Positions 1 to 8,192 of a DNA stretch of 11,606 nt are shown here, piece by piece. The notes below the pieces were generated by a model, which had not been told where the DNA came from, searched no databases, and worked only from the letters and a program-made list of their open reading frames with translations. Every line of letters begins with the position of its first letter. Positions within the stretch are counted from its first letter, which is position 1. The DNA lies in assembly GCA_023396535.1 (NCBI GenBank), contig JAEWWD010000167.1:1-11606 (forward strand), in the 5' to 3' direction. The stretch is from Bacillota bacterium. Its GTDB lineage: Bacteria > Bacillota > Clostridia > Christensenellales > CAG-138. The position numbers and the translations under genes were made by a program.

Positions 1-249
<249 letters not shown>

Positions 250-268
250 GGTGGTTTTCCTCTTTCCT

Positions 269-285
269 CGGCGGTAAATCCGCCG
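269..285 (-). other. 5' hairpin in the glnS leader
   Basis: CGGCGG and CCGCCG pair around a 5-nt loop (6 bp). The hairpin lies between the predicted transcription start (near 293) and the ribosome binding site, so it would form the very 5' end of the glnS mRNA. Such a structure could stabilise the message or tune translation. It has no U-run and is not a terminator. Confidence 0.45.
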
Positions 286-299
286 GATTTTCATTCCAT

Positions 300-329
300 A
301 TTATCATGCACAATGCGAGGCTTTGTCAA
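300..329 (-). promoter_or_regulatory. Sigma-A type promoter of glnS
   Basis: On the minus strand a perfect TTGACA (324-329) is followed after 18 nt by GATAAT (300-305). Transcription would start near 293, giving a leader of about 45 nt before the glnS ATG. The match is seen directly; use in the cell is inferred. Confidence 0.75.
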
Positions 330-406
330 CAAGTCTGAGAGATGTTGGGGGATTTGCGTTAATATGCGGTTATTTGCACGCGGGGGGTGGGTGTTTCGTG
401 CAGTTT

Positions 407-499
407 CGGCTTGCGGGAACAGTGGTATCGGCGCATACTGCGCCGACGATTATTTTTCTATGCAGGGGGGAACTGCGTTCCCCCCTGCGCCCCCTTCCT
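407..499 (+). repeat. Repeat R1, copy 1 (complete, two hairpins)
   Basis: About 93 bp that recurs inverted at 1058-1155 and truncated at 536-590. Order: CGGCTTGCGGGAA; hairpin 1 at 428-446 (TCGGCGCA/TGCGCCGA, 3-nt loop); a linker GACGATTATTTTTCTAT; hairpin 2 at 462-488 (12-bp perfect stem GCAGGGGGGAAC/GTTCCCCCCTGC, loop TGC); then CCCCCTTCCT. Compared with copy 3, paired bases change together, so the structure is conserved rather than just the sequence. No transposase is nearby. It could be a small non-autonomous element, a terminator-like cassette or a structured RNA. Confidence 0.8.
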
Positions 500-535
500 G
501 AGGGTTGCGTTTCTAGTGCAAGTGCAAGGGCGCGC

Positions 536-590
536 GCAGTTGCGGTTTGCGGGAAACAATGGTATCGGCGCGTGCTGCGCCGACGCCCCC
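536..590 (+). repeat. Repeat R1, copy 2 (lacks hairpin 2)
   Basis: Direct repeat of the first half of copy 1: about 44 of 50 bases agree from GCAGTT through hairpin 1 (565-583, TCGGCGCG/TGCGCCGA with one wobble). Hairpin 2 is missing; the sequence passes from GCCGACG straight into CCCCCTTATT, which resembles what follows hairpin 2 in copy 1. This looks like an internal deletion. The tandem copies 1 and 2 lie between the glnS promoter and the orphan ORF. Confidence 0.7.
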
Positions 591-605
591 TTATTGCCTC
601 TCATT

Positions 606-845
606 CTAATATGATGGCGAATAAATTCTATCTGTGTCAGTATCTAAAACAAAATCAGCCTTTATATCCTTTGAGTAAGGAATTCTTTCAAACTTATGAA
701 GCCGGCAAAACACGCCAGGAAAATTTTCCACCTCATAGGCTAATCTTCGTGCTTCAAAATACATTTTTTTCAACTGATGTTTCGAGCATTTTTTGCCTGT
801 AAGCAGAATTTCTTCGTGGAAATAACCATCAATCATGATAATCAC
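606..845 (-). CDS. Orphan 79-residue hypothetical protein, AT-rich
   Basis: Open frame starting at GTG (843-845), or at the ATG three codons later (834-836, 76 residues). I do not recognise the protein. It is charged and soluble, without a signal peptide or membrane segment; it has GKKCSKHQLKKMYFEARRL in its first half and ends DTDTDRIYSPSY. Neither start has a clear Shine-Dalgarno sequence and no promoter is obvious. Its DNA has about 34% G+C (82 of 240 in the four lines at 601-840), far below the adjacent genes, and it is bracketed by inverted R1 copies. It may be a small acquired gene, the remnant of one, or chance. The protein-like composition despite AT-rich DNA slightly favours a real or formerly real gene. 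Confidence 0.35.
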   Translation of the reverse strand: MIIMIDGYFHEEILLTGKKCSKHQLKKMYFEARRLAYEVENFPGVFCRLHKFERIPYSKDIKADFVLDTDTDRIYSPSY

Positions 846-894
846 ATAATCACGACTGGTTGCTAATCAGCCTTATAGCTTAAAATGAATTAGT

Positions 895-968
895 AGTTGC
901 CCTGCATTGCGCCAAAGGCGCTTCCTTTGGCTCCTTTGCTCACTGGTCTTACTCCCCGCTCCCCCCTG
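895..968 (-). repeat. Repeat R2, copy A
   Basis: The core (895-950) matches 8248-8303 on the opposite strand at 51 of 56 bases. The similarity continues into a G-rich flank (AGCGGGGAGT here, CGCGGGGAGT in copy B). The core can form either of two exclusive hairpins: CCAAAGG/CCTTTGG or GCGCC/GGCGC, which share bases. The five differences in the core include three that would change amino acids if it were read as protein, so the conservation does not look coding. Confidence 0.8.
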
Positions 969-1057
969 GGGTACGAGTGTCATTCTACCGCCGTAGGTGA
1001 CGAAACCTGTAGGAGTATATCTAAATGCTATATTTACTCGAGGAAAACATGAGCGCA

Positions 1058-1155
1058 AGGAAGGAGGGACTGGGGGGAACGTAGTTCCCCCCAGTATAGA
1101 AAAATCATCGTCGCCGCCCAGGGGCGGCGATACTGCTTTATTCCCGCAAGCCGCG
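1058..1155 (-). repeat. Repeat R1, copy 3 (complete, inverted); possible addBA terminator
   Basis: Read on the minus strand it has the same order as copy 1: CGGCTTGCGGGAA, hairpin 1 (1111-1130, TCGCCGCC/GGCGGCGA), GACGATGATTTTTCTAT, hairpin 2 (1069-1095, 12-bp perfect stem ACTGGGGGGAAC/GTTCCCCCCAGT, 3-nt loop), then CCTCCTTCCT. It begins 46 bp after the addA stop codon. Hairpin 1 followed by ATTTTTC, with a 7-nt gap, may end the addBA transcript; the gap makes this a weak terminator by the usual rules. Confidence 0.75.
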
Positions 1156-1200
1156 ATAGTTGCCTGACAGATATTGGAGGTGAAAATCCTCCGGAACAGG

Positions 1201-4200
1201 CTACACTTCCACCGCTTCCCCAATAGACAGCAGCGCGACCACACGCGCGTGCACGGGAAGACCGGATAACCGCGCCAGCGCCAGCGCGTAGAGCGAAAGC
1301 TGCTGCGCGTGCGCCTGCGCGGCGCTTTGTGCCGTTTCGCCGGGGAGTAGCCTGTCCGTCTTGTAATCGAGGAGCACCCAGCCGCCGTCTTCCAAGAAAC
1401 AGCAGTCGATCACGCCCTGCAGCAGTACCGGCTCCGCGTCCTGTGCCAGCCCCAGTTCTTGTGCGCGCAGCAGCACCGCGAATTCCAGCTCCCGCTCCAC
1501 ACGATGTGCGCGGCGCAGCCGATTGCCTACATCGCTCTCTAAAAACCGCGCGATTTCACTGGCGGATACCGCCTCCGCCTGCGCCGTGGATAAAATCCCC
1601 CATTCGCGCATGCGGGCAATCTCCGCGCGCACAAAACCGAGCGCATCGCCATCCGGGCAGGCGGCAATGTCGATCTCCCGCAAAACGGCGTGCACGGCGG
1701 TGCCGCGCTGCGCGGCGGAAAGCGGCGCGTCCGCCGCCCGCGAGAAGGAAGGCGCGGGGCGCAGCGAAATCTCCCGCTCGTGCAGCAGCTCGCTCACGCT
1801 GCGCTTGCTGGGGATGGCGGCGGCAGCCGCATACGGATAGCGCCAGCTCAGCCGCTCGCGCAGCGCTTCAAGCAGCGCGTCGCGGGTTTCGTTGTTTTGG
1901 GGGATTGCGGCCCCCGTTCCGGCGGCGGGGGAGGGGGCGGTCAATATACTGCCGCGCGCGTGGATCACAAGCGGCAGTGCGCCGCTTTGTAAGGAGACGG
2001 GCAGCAGCCAGTCGAGATATGTGTTTGCACGCGCGCAATACGCGTCGTCCAGTTCCGCCGCGCGGGCTTTTTCCATGCTTTCCTGCGCGTCCTTTTCGCA
2101 GCCGATGAGAATGAGCCGTTCCCGCGCGCGGGTCATGCCCACGTAGAGTATGCGCATCTCTTCGGCGAGCTGCTGCCGCCACAGTTTTTTTGCTATGGCG
2201 CGGCGCAGCAGCGTATCCGCCCGCGCGTTGCGCAGTATGAACCGCACGCCCAGCCCCAGCTCCCGCTCGCACAACAGCGCGGCGTTCATATCCCGTTTGT
2301 TGAAGGCTTTCCCCAGCCCCGCGCAGAGTACCACGGGGTATTCGAGTCCTTTGGACGCGTGCATGGAGAGTACGCGCACCACGTCCGCCGCGCCCGCCTG
2401 CGCACGGCCCATATCGGCGGTGGCGGCGGCGCGGTCCATAAACTGCAAAAAGCTCCACAGGTCGCAGGGGAAGCCCGCGTCCGCGTAATCCCGCGCGCGG
2501 TCGACAAGCGCGTCCAGGTTGGCCTGCCGCTCCCGCCCGCCGGGTAGCGCGCCCACGCAATCGTAAAAGCCCGTGTCGTCCAATAACTGCGATAAAAACT
2601 CCGTCAGCGGCAGCCGCAGCGCCTCGCGCCGCCAGGTTTCAAGCGCGTTCAGCGCTTCGCGCGCGTGGCCGGAGAGCGCCGTCAGGTCGTCGGCGCATTT
2701 ATTGAGCCGATCAAAGAGCGGTCCGTCCCCGTATTCCGTTTTGAACGCGACAAGCTCTTCCACCGAAAAACCGAACACCGGCGAGCGCAGCACGCTCAAT
2801 AGTGGAATATCCTGCCTGCGGTTGTCGATGACGCGCAGCAGGTTCAAAAACACCTGCACTTCGATGGCGTCGAAATACCCGCCCGTGAGCTGCACGTATA
2901 CGGGTATGCCCATTTTGGAAAACGTCTGCGCCCATACTTCGGCGGCGTACCGGTGCGAGCGCAGCAGCACCGCAAAATCCGCATAGCGCAGAGGACGCTC
3001 GCCCGTTTTCGGGTCCATGCAGCGGCCCTCGCGCATGAGCGCGCGGATGCGCCGCGCGGCCAGCATGGCCTCCGCTTCCGCGTCGCCCGCGTCCTCAAGC
3101 TCTTCCGCGTCCGGCGCTTTGGCCTGCTCCGCCTCCGCGGCTTCCGCTGGGGTATCCTCCTCTTCCGGTTCCTCTGCGGCGCGGCCTATCACGTGCAGCT
3201 CGCAGCCGGCATAGGGGTTCTCCTGTACGCTCTCGGGCAAATGCAGCGCGGCGCGCTCGTCGTAGTCCAGTTCGCCCGTCGTTTGGGTCATGACGCGCGA
3301 GAACACGGCGTTGACCGCGTCGATGACAGGCTTTGCGCTGCGGAAATTGACGTTGAGGTGTATCTGCGCGTTTTTGCCGTCCTCACCGGTAAACGTGGTG
3401 AGCTTTTCTAAAAACAGGCTGGGGTCGGCCTGCCGGAAGCGATAGATGCTTTGTTTGACGTCGCCCACCAGAAACAGGTTGTCCCCGCGCCGCACGGCGT
3501 CGATGAGGCATTCCTGTATGCGGCTGGAGTCTTGGTATTCGTCCACAAACACATGCGCGAAACGGTTGCGTAAGGCGGATTGCACGCCCTCGTCCGCGAG
3601 CGCTTTAAGCGCCATATGCTCCATATCCGAAAAGTCGACCACGCCGTGCTCGCGCTTGAGCAGGGCGTAGGCGGCGTCCATATCCCGCACGAACGCGCAC
3701 AGCGCGTCCACATACGGGCGCAGCGCGGCCATGCGGTTTGCTTCCGCTTGCGGCGGCTGCGCAAGCAGTTTTTTCTGCTCTTTTACGCAAGCGCGCACCT
3801 GTTCGCGCGTCTTCTTAGTCGATTCCTGCTCGTCAAAGCAGCACCCGCGCGGGAAACGCAGCGTCTGCAATTGTACGGATAAGAGCTGCTCGCGGTATTC
3901 CGCGTAGGTGCGGCAAAGCGACAGCGCTCGAAGCTGCGCCATGTCGTCGTCGAGCAGCGCACGCACGCCGGATAGCTCCTGCGGCACGAGTTCCCGCGCG
4001 CGAGTCAGGGCTCTCACCTGCTCCCCCGCGTCAGCTTGCAGACTGCCGAGCAGTTCCATAAGCGCGGGGTGGGCAAGGAATGTATCCGGTTCCGCCGCGT
4101 ATACTTTGGCGGCCACGTCCAGCCACCCCCACGGGTCGGGCTGCGCCAACAAGAAATTGTATAGCCGCTGCGCGAGCGCGAACAGCTCGTCCTCGCCGCC

Positions 4201-4689
4201 CGCCGCGCGCAGAAGTTCCAGAAAGGATGCGTCCGCCGCCTCATACCGCGCCTGCGCCGTTTCCTCGAGCGCCTGCTGCAGCAGCATGGCGGACTGCACG
4301 TCGTCCGCCGGGCGAAAGCCCGGGTCCAGCCCCAGCAGCGGGAAATTGCGCCGGAGTATGTACAGGCAGAATTTGTGCAGCGTCGAGATATTGGCGCGCC
4401 CTACGGATAGCGCCTGCGCGCGTAGCCGCGTCGCCGCAGATAGGTTCTTTTCCTCTTTTGCGGCCTTGAACAGCCGCGACGTGATGCGCCGCTTCATTTC
4501 GGCGGTGGCGGCCTCGGTAAACGTCACGACAAGGAATTCCTCTATGTTCGCGCCGTTTGCGACGAGCCGCGCGATGCGCTCGGTCAGCACGGCCGTTTTG
4601 CCGCTGCCCGCGGCCGCGCTGATGAGCAGGCTGCAGCCCTCGCGGCCGATCGCCTGCTGCTGCTCAGTCGTCCAGTCCATGCGCGTCAC
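1201..4689 (-). CDS. addA: ATP-dependent helicase/nuclease subunit A (AddA)
   Basis: Motor and nuclease subunit of AddAB, which unwinds and resects double-strand breaks for RecA-dependent repair. 1162 residues, within the usual AddA size. UvrD/Rep-type helicase motifs, in order: Walker A AAAGSGKT (25-32), VVTFTEAA (54-61), Walker B FVDEYQD (381-387), LVGDVKQSIYRFRQADP (408-424), VNFRS (447-451), VLSMHASKGLEYPVV (773-787), and LYVGMTRARERL (848-859). The C-terminal nuclease has H1000, D1095 (GVID), D1108-Y-K1110 and the QLSLY box (1130-1134), so it looks active. Residues 505-542 are an acidic, Ala/Glu-rich insertion between helicase regions. The GTG at 4687-4689 has AAAGGA 5 nt upstream; the ATG at 4678-4680 (MDWTTEQQQAI, the usual family start) has GGGGGTG 6 nt upstream. 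Either start overlaps the end of addB, implying translational coupling. Confidence 0.96.
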   Translation of the reverse strand: MTRMDWTTEQQQAIGREGCSLLISAAAGSGKTAVLTERIARLVANGANIEEFLVVTFTEAATAEMKRRITSRLFKAAKEEKNLSAATRLRAQALSVGRANISTLHKFCLYILRRNFPLLGLDPGFRPADDVQSAMLLQQALEETAQARYEAADASFLELLRAAGGEDELFALAQRLYNFLLAQPDPWGWLDVAAKVYAAEPDTFLAHPALMELLGSLQADAGEQVRALTRARELVPQELSGVRALLDDDMAQLRALSLCRTYAEYREQLLSVQLQTLRFPRGCCFDEQESTKKTREQVRACVKEQKKLLAQPPQAEANRMAALRPYVDALCAFVRDMDAAYALLKREHGVVDFSDMEHMALKALADEGVQSALRNRFAHVFVDEYQDSSRIQECLIDAVRRGDNLFLVGDVKQSIYRFRQADPSLFLEKLTTFTGEDGKNAQIHLNVNFRSAKPVIDAVNAVFSRVMTQTTGELDYDERAALHLPESVQENPYAGCELHVIGRAAEEPEEEDTPAEAAEAEQAKAPDAEELEDAGDAEAEAMLAARRIRALMREGRCMDPKTGERPLRYADFAVLLRSHRYAAEVWAQTFSKMGIPVYVQLTGGYFDAIEVQVFLNLLRVIDNRRQDIPLLSVLRSPVFGFSVEELVAFKTEYGDGPLFDRLNKCADDLTALSGHAREALNALETWRREALRLPLTEFLSQLLDDTGFYDCVGALPGGRERQANLDALVDRARDYADAGFPCDLWSFLQFMDRAAATADMGRAQAGAADVVRVLSMHASKGLEYPVVLCAGLGKAFNKRDMNAALLCERELGLGVRFILRNARADTLLRRAIAKKLWRQQLAEEMRILYVGMTRARERLILIGCEKDAQESMEKARAAELDDAYCARANTYLDWLLPVSLQSGALPLVIHARGSILTAPSPAAGTGAAIPQNNETRDALLEALRERLSWRYPYAAAAAIPSKRSVSELLHEREISLRPAPSFSRAADAPLSAAQRGTAVHAVLREIDIAACPDGDALGFVRAEIARMREWGILSTAQAEAVSASEIARFLESDVGNRLRRAHRVERELEFAVLLRAQELGLAQDAEPVLLQGVIDCCFLEDGGWVLLDYKTDRLLPGETAQSAAQAHAQQLSLYALALARLSGLPVHARVVALLSIGEAVEV

Positions 4690-7600
4690 CCCCGTCCTTT
4701 ACGAGCTGTTCGAAGAATTTCTCCCGCGTGCATTTCTTCACCCGCCGCACGCGGCAGCCGGGCAGACGCTTGTCAAAGCGGCATACGCTTTTGTAGTCGC
4801 ACCAGGCGCACACGGTATCCTTGCCCGCGCGCACGGGGCGCGCCTCCACGCGCCCCGCGAGCAATTCCTGTGCGATCTCGCCCGCGCGCTCCACCGCAAA
4901 CGATAACAGCAGCTCCATTTCCTTTTGCGTGAGCAGGCGGTCTGTTTTCCCGAGCGCGTTGTTTTTGTTGCGCCTTAGCCCCTGCATCACGGCGGAGCCG
5001 CCCGAAAGCGCGCGCTCGGTGGCAAGCACGGCGTCTTCTTCATCGATGAGCACGCCCCGCAGCTTCAGCGCCGGGGATGCGGCGTCGTCCGTCTGTACAC
5101 CCGATTCTGAATCGTCCGGCTCGTCTATAACCGCGTCCGCGTCCTCGGCCAGCGGGTCGCGCACAGGCTGATAGAATAGCCCGGCGGGCGCGCCTTCCAT
5201 ATGGCTTGCGGCGGCACAAAGATACAGCGGGAGCTGCAGGGAAAGCCCGTCGCGCAATTTGTCGAATTTAAAGTCCAGGCTGCCCGTCTTGTAATCCACC
5301 ACGCGGATAAGTTTGGAACCGTCCGGTAGCGCCGCCGCGTCTATGCGGTCGATTACGCCGGAAAGCGAAGCGGTACCGCCCAGCTCCACAGCGGGTAACG
5401 CTTCGTCGGGCCCAAAGCGCAGCTCCGCACCGACGGGCCGGAACTCCCCCTTGGATAACCCCGCGCACAGCGCCCACGCCGTTTCCCGCACGGCTTCCTG
5501 CCAGAATACGGAAAGCGCCTTTGCGCGCGCCGTGGCGCAGAGGAGCCCGTCCTGATAGTGTTCGAGGCAGTCGGGCAACAGTTCGTCGAGCAGCGCGTCG
5601 CACTCTTCGCGCGTGATGGCCGCCCAGTCCAAATTGCGCGCCTGCGCCGTATGCACGAAGCGCTCGAGCGCCATGTGCGAAAAGCTGCCGATATCCGCTT
5701 TTTTCTCGCGGAACTCCTTGCGGGGCTGGGCTTTTAGCCCGTATTGCGCAAAATGCCGGAACGGGCAGGAACGATAAGTTTCGAGCCTGCTTACGGTGCC
5801 AAAGTACCGCCTGCCGTAGAGCGCGCGCGCAAGCGGAGCGCCCAAGGATACGGGCGCAGCGGGCTCAGTTGCGAAGCCGTCCGCCTGCTTGAGCCGTGCG
5901 CCGTAGAACGCGTCCGTTTCGTAATACGCGCGCAGAGCGGCGTAGAGCGGCTCGTTTGACTTCTCTCGCCCGCGCGAAAGCTGCGCGAAGCCGCTTTGCG
6001 GCGTTTGGGGCAGCGCGCCGTCCAATAGGGCGGGCTGCTCCTTCAAATCCGGGAAAATCTCATGAAGCCTGTCTATGAGCGTGGAGGGCACAAGTTCCCG
6101 CGTGCCGTCGGCATAGGCGAAGCCCACCCACAGCCGCTCGTTGGCGCAGCTCAGAGCGCGGTATATGGAAAGCCGTTCTTCCTCCGCGCGGTACTGCGTG
6201 GAGCCCCACGGGGCCAGCCCCATGTCGCCAAGCGCAGCAAGCTCCGCGTCGTCTATGATTCCCTCGTCCATGCGGGCGGCGGGCAGCAGCCCCTCGTTGC
6301 AGCCCAACAGGAACAGCGCGTGCACGGCGCGGCTGCGCGTGCGGTCCATGTCGCCAAAGAGCACCTGATCCGCCGTGGCGGGGATTACGCCCACCTGATA
6401 AGCGGCGAGCGCTTCAGTAAGCACTTCGAGGTATTCTTTTTTGCTCATCGCCGAGTCGCCCAGTATGGCGTGCATCTGCCCGAACAGCTCAAGCAGTATG
6501 TCCCACACCTGCGCGTGCTCCTCCATCAGCGCAAATCGCCCCGCGTCGCGCAGGGCCTGCACTTCCTCGAGAAGCCGCCGCTCCACGTTGAGTGCCAAGA
6601 GATAATCGTAGAGCGCCTGCGTCATGTTCTGCGCGGTGCCCGTAAATTGCTCGCGAAGCGTAAGAAGCGGCGGCAGCAGCTTTGCGCGTGCGCGCTCCGC
6701 GCCCTCCTCCTCCCCGGGGAAAGGCGTTTCAAACGATTTGCCGTATAATAGGCCGCGCCGCAAACAGTAATTTTCAAATTCCTCCGCGTCCGGTGCGGCG
6801 ACCCCGGCAAGCCCCGTTTTCGCGATGCGCAACAACTCCGTCCGGTTGATGCCGCCCGCCGCCACGCGCGCCGCGCACAGCAGCAGTTCCACAAGCGGAT
6901 GCCCCTGCATGCTGCGCCGCGCGTCCATAAATAGCGGAATGCCGCGTTTTTGGAATGCTCGCCGCACGGCGGATGCGTAGGCCGGCATGTCCGACGCGAT
7001 GACGGCCATATCCCGGTAACGCACGCCGGTGCGCGCAAGCGCCACCACGGAGTCCGCAAGCGCTTCCACCTCCGCCGCGCGGTCGGCCGCGCCGGTGAGC
7101 GTCACCGCGTCCTGCCTGCCCTCATAGGGGTGGGGAGGGTAGGCATAGAGTTCCTGCTCCAGTCTTACCAGCGCGGGGTGTTTGCCGGGCGGGGGCGGGA
7201 AAGAAGGAAGGGAGTGCGTTTTGGGCATGCACCCTAGCTCCCACGCCATGGCGTGCAGCCGCTCATACGCGCGGCGCTCGGGCGCGAAAAGCGCGGCGTC
7301 CCGCGCGTCCTCATCTGGGTCCATGCAGACGGTGACGGTCAGCGTTTTGCAAACGAGCATCAAGGCTTCAAGCAGCTTATAAAACTGCGCGGTGGGGGAA
7401 TCGAACCCGTCGATGTATACGTCCGCTCCGCGCAAAAAGGAGCGGGGCAGCGCGTCAACCAGAGCGTTTAAGGCGTCCTCGCTGTCCATATACCGACCGG
7501 CAAGGTATTCCTCCACGGCGGCGTACAGCGTGGCGATATCCGAAAGCTTGGCGTACAGCGGGGTATGCTCAGGAAGATTGTTTGCCGCCTCGCGCAGCAT

Positions 7601-7996
7601 ATCCGGCGTAATGAGAAAGCGCTTGCACTGCGCGAGCAGCGCGTCCATGCGCCCGGCGAAGCCCGCGCGGCGCGCCACCGCGCCGTAGGCGATAAGCTCG
7701 TCCCGGTGCTGATAGGCCATGCGGCGCACCACCATGCGCCGCCCCTGTATGGAAAGGAAGGGGCGTTCCGCCCCGCCCAGTATGCGCTCACTTAGCCGCG
7801 CGAAGCTGAGCACCTGCACGCCGATGAGGCCGTTTAATTCCGCGCACAGCGCGCGCTCCGTTTCAAACGTGAACTGCTCGGGCACGATGAGCACCGCCCG
7901 CCGCCTCTCCCGCATGCGCTCCCTGAGCGCCGCTTTGACGGCGTGCGTTTTGCCCGATCCGGCGCGGCCTAATATGAACTGCACGTTCGCAGGCAT
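4664..7996 (-). CDS. addB: ATP-dependent helicase/deoxyribonuclease subunit B (AddB)
   Basis: Second subunit of AddAB; in B. subtilis it contributes the Chi-recognition module, a nuclease domain and an iron-sulfur cluster. 1110 residues from the chosen start, near the usual AddB length. Walker A is GRAGSGKT (10-17), followed by VPEQFTFETE (38-47), typical of AddB. The C-terminal nuclease has GVIDRID (880-886) and DYKTG (901-905), then QLPLY (921-925). The four cluster cysteines are present: C744 (SCPFRHF) and C1063, C1066, C1072 in the C-x2-C-x5-C pattern. The start at 7994-7996 is chosen over the in-frame ATG at 8009-8011 because AAAGGAG lies 5 nt before it, while the earlier ATG has no ribosome binding site. 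The gene overlaps addA, its operon partner. I see no convincing promoter upstream. Confidence 0.96.
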   Translation of the reverse strand: MPANVQFILGRAGSGKTHAVKAALRERMRERRRAVLIVPEQFTFETERALCAELNGLIGVQVLSFARLSERILGGAERPFLSIQGRRMVVRRMAYQHRDELIAYGAVARRAGFAGRMDALLAQCKRFLITPDMLREAANNLPEHTPLYAKLSDIATLYAAVEEYLAGRYMDSEDALNALVDALPRSFLRGADVYIDGFDSPTAQFYKLLEALMLVCKTLTVTVCMDPDEDARDAALFAPERRAYERLHAMAWELGCMPKTHSLPSFPPPPGKHPALVRLEQELYAYPPHPYEGRQDAVTLTGAADRAAEVEALADSVVALARTGVRYRDMAVIASDMPAYASAVRRAFQKRGIPLFMDARRSMQGHPLVELLLCAARVAAGGINRTELLRIAKTGLAGVAAPDAEEFENYCLRRGLLYGKSFETPFPGEEEGAERARAKLLPPLLTLREQFTGTAQNMTQALYDYLLALNVERRLLEEVQALRDAGRFALMEEHAQVWDILLELFGQMHAILGDSAMSKKEYLEVLTEALAAYQVGVIPATADQVLFGDMDRTRSRAVHALFLLGCNEGLLPAARMDEGIIDDAELAALGDMGLAPWGSTQYRAEEERLSIYRALSCANERLWVGFAYADGTRELVPSTLIDRLHEIFPDLKEQPALLDGALPQTPQSGFAQLSRGREKSNEPLYAALRAYYETDAFYGARLKQADGFATEPAAPVSLGAPLARALYGRRYFGTVSRLETYRSCPFRHFAQYGLKAQPRKEFREKKADIGSFSHMALERFVHTAQARNLDWAAITREECDALLDELLPDCLEHYQDGLLCATARAKALSVFWQEAVRETAWALCAGLSKGEFRPVGAELRFGPDEALPAVELGGTASLSGVIDRIDAAALPDGSKLIRVVDYKTGSLDFKFDKLRDGLSLQLPLYLCAAASHMEGAPAGLFYQPVRDPLAEDADAVIDEPDDSESGVQTDDAASPALKLRGVLIDEEDAVLATERALSGGSAVMQGLRRNKNNALGKTDRLLTQKEMELLLSFAVERAGEIAQELLAGRVEARPVRAGKDTVCAWCDYKSVCRFDKRLPGCRVRRVKKCTREKFFEQLVKDGGDAHGLDD

Positions 7997-8001
7997 AGTA
8001 A

Positions 8002-8008
8002 CTCCTTT
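8002..8008 (-). promoter_or_regulatory. Ribosome binding site that fixes the addB start
   Basis: On the minus strand AAAGGAG is followed by TTACT and the ATG at 7994-7996. It lies directly after the alternative ATG at 8009-8011, which therefore overlaps the site and lacks one of its own. Confidence 0.8.
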
Positions 8009-8011
8009 CAT

Positions 8012-8190
8012 AGCGCCAGCAAAGCATAAGAGGCTTTGTCAGCGGCAATTTTGGGATAAAGCCAATTGTTCGGCATTATTTCATTGCCGAGGATACAAAT
8101 ATGAAGGCTAAAAGGCATAATAACGTGACTTGGTTTCTTGCGAACACCTATCGTGGCTTCGGTTTGGGCATGAAAGTGACATAAACTACA
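8012..8190. other. Gene-free, GC-poorer stretch upstream of addB
   Basis: Sampled lines have 24 to 26 G+C of 60, against 41 to 48 in addAB. It should carry the addBA promoter, but I find no pair of good -35 and -10 boxes on the minus strand. An 84-codon frame crosses it (8008-8262, minus) without a ribosome binding site and runs into repeat R2; I do not count it as a gene. Confidence 0.4.
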
Positions 8191-8192
8191 AT

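Noticed and set aside
317..328. 12-nt match GAGGCTTTGTCA shared with 8030-8041
   Set aside because: A 12-base match is expected a few times by chance in a window of this size, and in the second place it is not followed by a -10 box.
250..330. T-box riboswitch upstream of glnS
   Set aside because: The promoter leaves only about 45 nt of leader, too short for a T-box, and no T-box core sequence is seen.
387..614. Overlapping plus-strand frames with a GGTAFPP-type peptide that recurs in the frame at 873-1244
   Set aside because: They are translations of repeat R1, including hairpin arms, and are open in several frames at once. No ribosome binding site.
873..1244. 123-codon minus-strand frame, and its partner at 8227-8511 (plus), which share a KTSEQR...RKRLWRNAG peptide
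   Set aside because: The shared peptide is only repeat R2 read in the same frame. The frames differ outside it, overlap the addA and thpR ends, and have no ribosome binding site. The differences inside R2 are not biased to silent positions.
3908..4906. 332-codon plus-strand open frame opposite addA/addB
   Set aside because: It lies antisense to conserved helicase motifs. Long antisense frames are expected in DNA this GC-rich, and its translation is low-complexity Ser/Ala/Arg. The same applies to 1329-2108, 1868-2560 and 10371-11255.
7394..7408. tRNA-like T-arm sequence GGGTTCGATTCCC on the minus strand
   Set aside because: It codes for the conserved AddB residues around YIDGFDS, and no acceptor, D or anticodon arm can be found around it.
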